A stretch of 25,231 bases of DNA, from the NCBI GenBank assembly GCA_964557295.1, contig CAZKZP010000042.1:1-25231 (forward strand). Reading direction: 5' to 3'. Within the stretch, counting starts at the first letter, position 1, and the number at the start of each line of letters is the position of its first letter. The notes below the pieces were generated by a model. The model saw only the letters and a list, made by a program, of their open reading frames with translations, was not told the origin of the DNA and did no database searches. The position numbers and the translations under genes are program-made. The DNA is from JBFMHP01 sp964557295. GTDB lineage: Bacteria; Pseudomonadota; Gammaproteobacteria; RBG-16-57-12. Of the stretch, positions 14,420 through 21,427 are shown piece after piece.

Positions 14420-14494
14420 GTTGCCAGGCACGAGTGACTAGGGTACCGCGTTACCAAAACGTGGAGGGCCCATACTGCTTCCGGGACTGGCAAC
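14420..14494 (+). other. Possible structured leader before the GT41 gene
   Basis: GTTGCCAG (14420-14427) and its exact reverse complement CTGGCAAC (14487-14494) could close a 75-base structure 36 bases before the start codon; GGTA and TACC at about 14441-14455 could form a small inner stem. I cannot match it to a known riboswitch. It could also be a protein-binding inverted repeat or chance. Confidence 0.3.
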
Positions 14495-14529
14495 AGTCTC
14501 TAAACAAAGTAATGAATGGAGAACAATAA

Positions 14530-16386
14530 ATGTCATCGTTAATGGATCTGGAGATCGCTGCATACAATCGCAATCATCAAGCCGCTTCTCTGGCACTTAA
14601 CGATCTACTGTTCTCGATCAGGAAAGGTGGCGACTTTATTGCTAACAAGAATTGCGATCTACCCATGCATGAATACTGTGCCATCGCATCCCGCTTTGTA
14701 TCTGCAATAACGGCCTTGATGGCGGACAAGCAATTTGAGTTATCGGATCACTGGTATAAAGCATTATCGCAATACAAGAGTGTCATCACCGCACTTTTTT
14801 CCATTAGCGGATTTGGCGATCAGTCTTATTTGCTGGAGCTATTTGGCGACAAAGATGAGGCAGGCAACCTCTCCTTATCTGGAGAGGTTAATCTAAGAAA
14901 ATACTTATTGACCGCATCGAATGAATCGATCAGGCAGGAGTTCATTGATGCCTTGCCATCCCTCCCGCCGGATATCAGCTTTCCATTCATCCTTGACGCC
15001 TTGGCGGTGGACTACGTGTTGACTCCGAAGGCAGAACAGATCAGAAATAAACTGCTTTGGGCATGGAAAGACATTCCAAATGTTTCCTTAAAAGAGGAGC
15101 AGATTCTGGTCCTTTCGATGACATGGATGCAATGCAGCTATGCCACTATCCGAGAAAAGCACTACATAAAACATTGGCTAAATAAACAGATCATGAATTG
15201 GATGGAACAAAATAACATAAAAGGACACCCCATTGCGTATAAACCAGAGAAGAAACGCCCAGTCGTTGCTGTTTTCTCAGAGCGCTATACTTCGGTGCAC
15301 GCGATGTACCGCTGCTTCTCCAGGTCGATTGACGATCTCAAACAGTATTTCAAGGTAATTCTTGTAACGGACGTTTGCGCTGTTGACGAGAAAGCCGAGC
15401 AAGGCTTTGACAAAGTCATCAAGCTGGATTTGCGCTATACAAAACTAAAAGACATTGTTAGTCAGATCAATAAATTACAGCCTGACATCATCCTATATCC
15501 CAGCCTCGGCATGCACTACTGGACGGTTGCTCTGGCAAATGTCCGTTTGGCACCAGTCCAGATCATGTGCATGGGGCATCCGGCCACATCATTGTCTGAC
15601 TTCATTGACTACATAATTTCCGAAGAAGGGTATATTTCAGATAAAAGCCTTTATTCAGAAAAAATAATTTCGGTTCGAAACGGTAGTATGCCTTTTGTGA
15701 TGCGGCATGACGCACTAGATATTACACCCAACATAAAAGAATCCCCTGAAACGATAAATATCGCCATAGCATCCTCGTTCATGAAGATAAATTCACTGCT
15801 CATTCATGTATGTAACCAGATCCGAGAGAAATCCAAGAAAGAAATCAAATTCGTATTCTTTCCTAACGTTACTGGCGTTAACTATGCGCACTTTTCAAAA
15901 AAGGTTTTATCGTTAGTAGAGAATTCCATAGTCCGTCCAAGAGCCGAATACAATCAATATCTTCAATGGCTGAATGAATGCGACATCATGCTTTCACCTT
16001 TTCCTTTCGGCGGAACGAACAGCAACATCGATTCCGCTCGCCTAGGCATACCGATTGTGCACATGGATGGTCCAGAAATCCACTCTCACGTTGACTGTGA
16101 AATGATGCGCCGTATTGGACAGCCTGCCTGGTTAACTGCGAACTCCATTGATGAATACATCGGGAATGCCCTACGGCTGATTGAAAATGACGCTGAGAGA
16201 GTTGAAATTGGAACGGCTTTGTCTTCAAGAGACATTATTTCCCTGCTGAATTCGGAGAATAATGTTGAATTCGGCAAGTGCGTAAAGCTCTTATTTGAAA
16301 ATCACCACAGAATCCAAGCGGCAGGAAAACTCTCTTGGCATATATCTGACTTGGAGATGATGGCGCCTGTGATCATGGCAGAATGA
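14530..16386 (+). CDS. HMW1C-type glycosyltransferase (GT41), likely Asn-targeting
   Basis: A 618-residue soluble protein, the length of Actinobacillus NGT (620) and close to Haemophilus HMW1C. These enzymes move a hexose from a nucleotide sugar onto Asn in N-X-S/T in the cytoplasm. It has the helical N-terminal domain (about 1-235, with QCSYATIREKH near 201-211) and a two-lobe GT-B part: SVHAMYR (255-261; H257 matches the conserved active-site His region), GHPATS (349-354), YSEKII (375-380), SSFMKIN (415-421; K419 matches the UDP-contacting Lys), PFPFGGTNSNID (490-501) and EIHSHVD (516-522). No signal peptide or membrane helix. A GGAG site lies 8 bases before the ATG. It opens the plus-strand glycan operon, close to fliC, so flagellin is the first candidate acceptor (inference). 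Sugar donor and Asn specificity are not proven. Confidence 0.85.
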   Translation: MSSLMDLEIAAYNRNHQAASLALNDLLFSIRKGGDFIANKNCDLPMHEYCAIASRFVSAITALMADKQFELSDHWYKALSQYKSVITALFSISGFGDQSYLLELFGDKDEAGNLSLSGEVNLRKYLLTASNESIRQEFIDALPSLPPDISFPFILDALAVDYVLTPKAEQIRNKLLWAWKDIPNVSLKEEQILVLSMTWMQCSYATIREKHYIKHWLNKQIMNWMEQNNIKGHPIAYKPEKKRPVVAVFSERYTSVHAMYRCFSRSIDDLKQYFKVILVTDVCAVDEKAEQGFDKVIKLDLRYTKLKDIVSQINKLQPDIILYPSLGMHYWTVALANVRLAPVQIMCMGHPATSLSDFIDYIISEEGYISDKSLYSEKIISVRNGSMPFVMRHDALDITPNIKESPETINIAIASSFMKINSLLIHVCNQIREKSKKEIKFVFFPNVTGVNYAHFSKKVLSLVENSIVRPRAEYNQYLQWLNECDIMLSPFPFGGTNSNIDSARLGIPIVHMDGPEIHSHVDCEMMRRIGQPAWLTANSIDEYIGNALRLIENDAERVEIGTALSSRDIISLLNSENNVEFGKCVKLLFENHHRIQAAGKLSWHISDLEMMAPVIMAE

Positions 16387-16486
16387 ACCAGGCGGCTTGA
16401 ATGATTACACCGAATTCAGGATATCCGCTGCGCTACACCCGGAATAATGAAATTAGGTGATGGATAATGCGATACGGGGTGATCCG

Positions 16487-17605
16487 ATGAACAAACCGAA
16501 AAAAACGCCGATCTACGTGACGCAGCCGCAGCTGCCGCCACTGGAAGATTTCGTTCCCTATCTCGAACAGATATGGGCGACAAAATGGCTGACCAATAAC
16601 GGGCCCTTCCATCAACAATTGGAGCAAGCGCTTTGCGAATATCTCGGGGTCAAGCATCTGGCGCTGTTCGCCAATGGCACACTGGCCCTGGTGACCGCGC
16701 TACAGTCCTTACGCATCACCGGCGAGGTGATCACCACCCCGTATTCATTCGTCGCGACCGCCCATTCACTGTTGTGGAATGGCATCCAACCGGTGTTCGT
16801 CGACATCGACCCGACCACACTGAATATCGACCCATCCAGGATTGAGGCCGCCATCACACCGCAGACCACAGCAATCATGCCGGTGCATTGCTATGGACAT
16901 CCGTGCGACGTAGAGCGCATCCAGCAAATTGCCGACAATTATAACCTCAAGGTCATCTATGACGCTGCACATGCCTTCGGGGTGCAACGACATGATGGCA
17001 GCATACTCAATCACGGCGACCTATCAGTGTTGAGTTTCCATGCCACCAAGGTGTTCAACACCTTTGAGGGCGGTGCCATCGTTTGTCACGACGCCAAAAC
17101 CAAGCAACGCATCGACCATCTAAAGAACTTCGGCTTTGTGGACGAGACGACCGTTGTCGCCGCCGGTATCAACGGCAAGATGAGCGAGATCAATGCGGCC
17201 TTCGGATTGTTACAGCTGAAAGGTATCGACACCACCCTGCTACGCCGCAAGGCCATCGACGCGCATTACCGGAATGCTCTGAAGGGAGTTGCGGGCATTG
17301 CCTGCCTGCCGGACAAGGGAGAAAAGGCATCGAATTATGCATATTTTCCTATTCTTGTTCAGCCGGAGTATCCAATGAGCCGCGATGCGCTTTATCAAAA
17401 ACTGCGGGACCACGATATCTACGCCCGACGCTATTTCTATCCGCTGATCAGTGATTTTCCGATGTATCGCGGCATGCCTTCGGCTAAGCACATGAATTTG
17501 CCAGTCGCGAAAAGGATGGCGGAGCAGGTGATCTGTTTGCCGATCCACCCCTACTTGGAACTGACGATGGTCGATGAGATCTCGTCGTTGGTGGTAAATT
17601 CGTAG
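16487..17605 (+). CDS. DegT/DnrJ/EryC1/StrS sugar aminotransferase, VioA-like
   Basis: A PLP-dependent aminotransferase that would convert a nucleotide-linked 4-keto-6-deoxyhexose to a 4-amino-4,6-dideoxyhexose. The 372-residue product opens with YVTQPQLPPLEDFVPYLEQI and WLTNNGPFHQQLE, strongly like VioA-type (dTDP-viosamine, Qui4N) enzymes. YDAAHAFG (D159) and SFHATKVFNTFEGG (K188, Schiff-base Lys) are the PLP-binding motifs. The ATG at 16487 is chosen over a GTG/ATG at 16457/16460 because it has GGGGTG upstream and fits the family start. The needed 4-keto sugar would come from an RmlB-like dehydratase not present in the window. It lies 100 bases after the GT41 gene, so a separate promoter is possible. 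Confidence 0.9.
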   Translation: MNKPKKTPIYVTQPQLPPLEDFVPYLEQIWATKWLTNNGPFHQQLEQALCEYLGVKHLALFANGTLALVTALQSLRITGEVITTPYSFVATAHSLLWNGIQPVFVDIDPTTLNIDPSRIEAAITPQTTAIMPVHCYGHPCDVERIQQIADNYNLKVIYDAAHAFGVQRHDGSILNHGDLSVLSFHATKVFNTFEGGAIVCHDAKTKQRIDHLKNFGFVDETTVVAAGINGKMSEINAAFGLLQLKGIDTTLLRRKAIDAHYRNALKGVAGIACLPDKGEKASNYAYFPILVQPEYPMSRDALYQKLRDHDIYARRYFYPLISDFPMYRGMPSAKHMNLPVAKRMAEQVICLPIHPYLELTMVDEISSLVVNS

Positions 17606-17642
17606 TTAATTTGCTCAGGGTCATAGAAGGCGGGAAGAGAAG

Positions 17643-18341
17643 ATGAAACTGGCGATCATGCAGCCTTATTTTATGCCCTACATCGGCTATTTCCAGCTGA
17701 TCGCAGCAGTGGATGAATTCGTAGTACTCGACGATGTGAATTATATCAATAAGGGCTGGATCAATCGAAACCGGATTTTGGTGAATGGTCAACCCGGAAT
17801 GTTTACGCTCCCGTTACAAAAAGCAAGCCAGAATAAGAGAGTCAATGAAATCCTTATTGCCGAAGACCTCAAATGGCGCAAGAAATTTTATCGAACAATC
17901 GAACTCTCATACCGCAAGGCACCATATTATGTCTCCGTTTCTTCATTGGTTCACCGCATCCTAGAAAATGAAGAGAGAAATCTTGCCATTTTCGTGCGCG
18001 ACTCACTCTCAGCGATATGCGATTATATGGATATACGCACCCCGATGGTCATGGCCTCCGAAACCTATCCGAATCCTGATCTAAATGCCGAATCCCGCAT
18101 AATTGACATCTGCAAAAAGGCAGGAGCCGCGCACTACATCAATTTATGCGGAGGAAAGAGACTGTATCGATATGAGAACTTCCGTAAACATGAACTGAAT
18201 TTGCAATTCATAGAAACAATGCCATACACTTATCGACAATTTTTGGATAATTTCATTCCGCATTTATCAATAATCGACGTATTGATGCACCAATCACTGG
18301 CCGAAATTCGCGCACTTTTGAGGAACCATCAACTTGTCTAA
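17643..18341 (+). CDS. WbqC-family protein
   Basis: A 232-residue protein with the clear WbqC-like signature IMQPYFMPYIGYFQLI, VVLDDVNYINKGWINRNRIL, a central helical part and NLCGGKRLYRYENFRKH. The family is common in O-antigen, viosamine-type and flagellin glycan clusters; its reaction is not firmly known to me, and a role in adding an acyl or aminoacyl group to an amino sugar is only a guess from neighbours. No membrane helix. It starts 37 bases after the aminotransferase gene and overlaps the methyltransferase by 8 bases. Confidence 0.9.
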   Translation: MKLAIMQPYFMPYIGYFQLIAAVDEFVVLDDVNYINKGWINRNRILVNGQPGMFTLPLQKASQNKRVNEILIAEDLKWRKKFYRTIELSYRKAPYYVSVSSLVHRILENEERNLAIFVRDSLSAICDYMDIRTPMVMASETYPNPDLNAESRIIDICKKAGAAHYINLCGGKRLYRYENFRKHELNLQFIETMPYTYRQFLDNFIPHLSIIDVLMHQSLAEIRALLRNHQLV

Positions 18342-18978
18342 CGCAAAAGAACCATACCTCAAAATCGTCGAACATTATGTTCGGTGCTTTAATGATCATG
18401 GCGATAACCACCGCGGCATGGATTGGCCAAACATGGATGACCTGCTCCGCCGCTATGAATTAATGCTGGGCGTCCAGCGAAGCCATGAGCCATGCTCTCT
18501 TCTCGATTTTGGATGCGGCACTGCTATTCTGAAACAATATATTGAAGATAAGCGGTACCACCATATTGCATACAGCGGTCTCGACCTTGGAACAGCATTT
18601 CTAGCCAAAGCGCGTGAGAAATTTCCGGACACTGTTTTTTATGATCTAGACATCCTAAAAGATTCAAACCGATTACCCATGTTCGATTACATCATCATGA
18701 ACGGAGTGCTAACGGAAAAGCGTGAACTTTCCTTTGATGAGATGTGGTCATATACACAACAATTGCTCAAGACCGTCTTCGCCAAAGCAAGAAAAGGAAT
18801 CGCATTCAATGTAATGTCCAAAGCCGTAGACTGGGAGCGCGATGAGCTCTTTCACCTTTCCGCTGACTCGTTGATTGAATTCATGACCAAAGAGCTTTCA
18901 AGGCACTTTGTGCTACGCAACGATTACGGGCTTTATGAATACACCATTTATTTATACAAATTACCATGGCAGAAATAA
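18334..18978 (+). CDS. Class I SAM-dependent methyltransferase
   Basis: A 214-residue protein with SAM-binding motif I LLDFGCGTA (about residues 51-59), the acidic end of strand 2 (YSGLDLG), a motif III/IV-like FDYIIMNGVLTEK and the usual alternating strands and helices of the class. The start is a TTG whose codon lies in the end of the WbqC gene (TTGTCTAA overlap) with GAGG about 10 bases upstream; no ATG occurs before residue 29 and the N-terminal HGDNHRGMDW pattern looks like genuine family sequence, so the TTG is kept. In context it probably O-methylates a sugar or its acyl side chain (compare methylated viosamine of Pseudomonas syringae flagellin), which is inference. Confidence 0.85.
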   Translation: MSNAKEPYLKIVEHYVRCFNDHGDNHRGMDWPNMDDLLRRYELMLGVQRSHEPCSLLDFGCGTAILKQYIEDKRYHHIAYSGLDLGTAFLAKAREKFPDTVFYDLDILKDSNRLPMFDYIIMNGVLTEKRELSFDEMWSYTQQLLKTVFAKARKGIAFNVMSKAVDWERDELFHLSADSLIEFMTKELSRHFVLRNDYGLYEYTIYLYKLPWQK

Positions 18979-19625
18979 TAATTTTTGGAACAAAAGACTT
19001 AGCCGAGCTGGCCGATTATTATCTCGAACACGACTCGCAACACACGGTAACGGCGTTTTGCGTGCACAGTGAATACCTGGAGTGCAAGGAATTCCGCGGG
19101 AAACCAGTAGTCGCAATGGAAGAATTGCCTCAACGCTACCCACCCGACCGGGTAAAGCTGTTCGCCCCCATGACGCATCGCAAAATGAACACATTGCGCG
19201 AAAAGGTATATCGTGAGGGCAAGGATGCCGGCTACGATTTTATTTCCTATGTCAGCTCAAAGGCCACTGTGTTCAACAACAAAATCGGGGAAAACTGCTT
19301 TATCCTGGAAGACAACACCCTCCAACCTTTCACAACAATAGGAAACAATGTAGTGATGTGGAGCGGCAACCATATCGGGCATCATGGGAGAATAGAAGAC
19401 CATGTATTTTTCACTTCACATGTCGTACTGTCGGGCCATTGCATAGTTGAGCCATATTGTTTTTTTGGAGTGAATTCGACCATTCGCGACAACAGCCGCA
19501 TCCGCCAAGGAACTTTACTTGCAATGGGCGCCACCTTGGTTGCGCAAGAGACCGAGGAATGGAGCGTATACGTAGGCAACCCGGCAATAAAAATGAAGGG
19601 AAAACGTAGCGATCAATTGTTCTGA
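18966..19625 (+). CDS. PglD/NeuD-like sugar acyltransferase (left-handed beta-helix)
   Basis: A 219-residue acyltransferase. The N-terminus (MAEIIIFGTKDLAELADYYL) is the small Rossmann-like PglD_N domain that binds the UDP- or dTDP-sugar. From about residue 90 onward hexapeptide repeats form a left-handed beta helix (KIGENCFILED, TIGNNVVMWSG, RIEDHVFFTSHVVLSG, SIRDNSR-like turns), with several His residues (NHIGHHG) where the catalytic base is expected, and the usual end VYVGNPAIKMKG. It most likely N-acylates the 4-amino group made by the aminotransferase. The ATG lies 13 bases inside the end of the methyltransferase gene. Acyl donor not known. Confidence 0.88.
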   Translation: MAEIIIFGTKDLAELADYYLEHDSQHTVTAFCVHSEYLECKEFRGKPVVAMEELPQRYPPDRVKLFAPMTHRKMNTLREKVYREGKDAGYDFISYVSSKATVFNNKIGENCFILEDNTLQPFTTIGNNVVMWSGNHIGHHGRIEDHVFFTSHVVLSGHCIVEPYCFFGVNSTIRDNSRIRQGTLLAMGATLVAQETEEWSVYVGNPAIKMKGKRSDQLF

Positions 19626-20575
19626 TGTTTACTTGGGAGAAAAAAGGACGAATCGTTATCCCGGAGCAGCACCTTACTTGGAGCTGCTCTCACGCACAAT
19701 TGCCTGTTATTGACCCAGACATCCGCAACAACCGATTGCGGATTTATTTTTCCACACGTAATGCCAATAACCAGTCCCTGCCGGCATGGGTCGATGTTAA
19801 TGCTGATCAGCCCTCTGAAATTATCGAACTTTGCAACGCGCCTTTGCTACAAACCGGAAAACCTGGCACTTTCGATGATTGCGGGGTAATGCCTTCGTGC
19901 ATCGTCAATCATCGCGGTGCGAAATATATGTTCTACATCGGTTGGAATGTACGCACCACAGTTCCCTACCACAATACGGTTGGATTAGCTGTCAGTAAGG
20001 ATGGCGGCACGACTTGGCTCCGATATTCCGAGGGGCCGCTATGGGATCGCTCGCCGATTGATCCTTATTTTTCTGGCACCTCATGTGTTTTGATTGACGG
20101 GGACGGCATATGGCATAACTGGTATTTATCTTGCACTGAATGGCGTAAAGTCCGCGACAAGATGGAGCCCCGTTACCACCTAAAACACGCAACCTCCGCC
20201 AACGGCATCCACTGGAGTCGCAACGGCGATATCGCGATTGATTACCGCGATGATAACGAGGCTGGCCTAGTCAGCGCTAGCGTCAGTAAAATAAATGATC
20301 AATGGCATATGTGGTTCGCATACCGTGGCTTTGATGGTTACCGTACCGATACTGCGCAAAGCTATCGGATTGGCTATGCCATTTCGGAAGACGGCCGATC
20401 ATGGAGGCGCCATGATGAACAAAGCGGTATCGGCATTTCAGAAAGCGGTTGGGACGCACAGATGATTTGCTATCCCCATGTTTGTGCCGTAAACGGTCGC
20501 TACCTGATGCTCTACAATGGTAACGGTTTTGGTCAGACTGGCTTTGGCTATGCTGTGGCAAAAGAGACTATCTAA
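19625..20575 (+). CDS. Five-bladed beta-propeller protein, GH43/GH32-like
   Basis: A 316-residue protein with four to five similar blades: GVMPSCIVNHRGAKYMFYIGW, TSCVLIDGDGIWHNWYLS, SASVSKINDQWHMWFAYRG and YPHVCAVNGRYLMLYNGNG, each with a strand pair and a WxxWY/F-type core, as in the arabinanase/levansucrase/invertase fold. Acidic residues in FDDCG and NEAG could be catalytic, but I cannot prove hydrolase activity. There is no signal peptide, so it should be cytoplasmic; such proteins occur in surface glycan clusters and may act on nucleotide-sugar or lipid-linked intermediates, or as lectins. The start codon shares one base with the stop of the acyltransferase gene (TGATG). Confidence 0.75.
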   Translation: MFTWEKKGRIVIPEQHLTWSCSHAQLPVIDPDIRNNRLRIYFSTRNANNQSLPAWVDVNADQPSEIIELCNAPLLQTGKPGTFDDCGVMPSCIVNHRGAKYMFYIGWNVRTTVPYHNTVGLAVSKDGGTTWLRYSEGPLWDRSPIDPYFSGTSCVLIDGDGIWHNWYLSCTEWRKVRDKMEPRYHLKHATSANGIHWSRNGDIAIDYRDDNEAGLVSASVSKINDQWHMWFAYRGFDGYRTDTAQSYRIGYAISEDGRSWRRHDEQSGIGISESGWDAQMICYPHVCAVNGRYLMLYNGNGFGQTGFGYAVAKETI

Positions 20576-21406
20576 ATGGATCCGACCTATGCTTCATATC
20601 TGCACAACGGCTATCTGCTTTTCGAAGGCTTTTTTGACCGAACGCGCATACAATCGATCCTGGAAGAATCTAAGCAGGTATTTTTTAGTCAAATGCACCG
20701 CCAAGGCATCGACACCACGTTTGACATAAACGACGAGGCCCGCTTTCGCCAAGCCATGGCGCTGCTTTTTGCCAGTGACTTTGAGGCGTTTTCCAATTGT
20801 GGAAAGCAAGTGCAGCATCTTATCAGCTTACATCGGTTGTCAGTTGAGACTCGGATCGAAAATTTACTGCACGGAATCGGACTGAATCGGCCCAATATTT
20901 GCACCAGGCCGGTGTTATTTTTCAATCATCCCTCACTTGCAAAGGACCCGGTCTACCACACTGTGTTTTCCCATCAGGACTGGCGCAGCATGCAAGGCTC
21001 GCTCGATGCCGTGGTAATCTGGTGCCCGCTCATCGACGTCGATCATTCGCTTGGGGCATTGGAAATTGTGCCGGGAAGCCATAAAAAAGGTTTGCTCACC
21101 GAATCGGTAGAGGCCGGCTTCGGAAAAGTTTCAGATACAGCATTCAATGAAGAAGACTGGATTTCCGTAGAGGTGAAACAAGGCGATGCGTTGTTATTCA
21201 GTTCCTTCCTCGTGCACCGCTCTGGAAATAACATCACCGACCGCATTCGGTGGTCATGCCACTTTCGTTACAACAACCTGAACGAACCCTCGTTCATCTC
21301 CCGCAAGTACCACCACAACTACGTCTACCATCCGAAAAACGAGCTACGAACCCCCGACTACCCGACGAAAGAAGATATGTGTTTCATATTTGAAAGAGAA
21401 GACTGA
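20576..21406 (+). CDS. PhyH-type Fe(II)/2-oxoglutarate dioxygenase
   Basis: A 276-residue phytanoyl-CoA dioxygenase-family protein. The iron-binding facial triad is visible as HQD (H133, D135) and H214 (FLVHRSGNN), and R223 or R225 can hold the 2-oxoglutarate. GSLDAVVIWCPLIDVD and LGALEIVPGSHKKG are typical PhyH core strands. It probably hydroxylates a sugar or its acyl group, as an end-tailoring step. It follows the propeller gene with no gap (TAA ATG) and closes the operon; only 21 bases separate it from the convergent transporter gene, where no clear terminator can be seen. Confidence 0.87.
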   Translation: MDPTYASYLHNGYLLFEGFFDRTRIQSILEESKQVFFSQMHRQGIDTTFDINDEARFRQAMALLFASDFEAFSNCGKQVQHLISLHRLSVETRIENLLHGIGLNRPNICTRPVLFFNHPSLAKDPVYHTVFSHQDWRSMQGSLDAVVIWCPLIDVDHSLGALEIVPGSHKKGLLTESVEAGFGKVSDTAFNEEDWISVEVKQGDALLFSSFLVHRSGNNITDRIRWSCHFRYNNLNEPSFISRKYHHNYVYHPKNELRTPDYPTKEDMCFIFERED

Positions 21407-21427
21407 TCCGAGTCGGCGAAACATCAT

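Larger units (their letters stand above)
14140..14529. other. Intergenic region between divergent genes
   Basis: This 390-base stretch separates the minus-strand membrane protein from the plus-strand glycan operon. It holds the sigma-70-like promoter and 14-bp palindrome for the membrane protein gene (14178-14206), a weak sigma-54-like match on the plus strand at 14275-14290, and an 8-bp inverted repeat (14420-14427/14487-14494) ahead of the glycosyltransferase gene. A 172-codon open frame on the minus strand covers part of it but overlaps the membrane protein gene out of frame and looks non-coding. No confident promoter for the plus operon was found. Confidence 0.6.

Noticed and set aside
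13913..14431. 172-codon minus-strand open frame covering the intergenic region
   Set aside because: Overlaps the membrane protein gene in another frame, has no domain pattern, no ribosome site and contains the predicted promoter.
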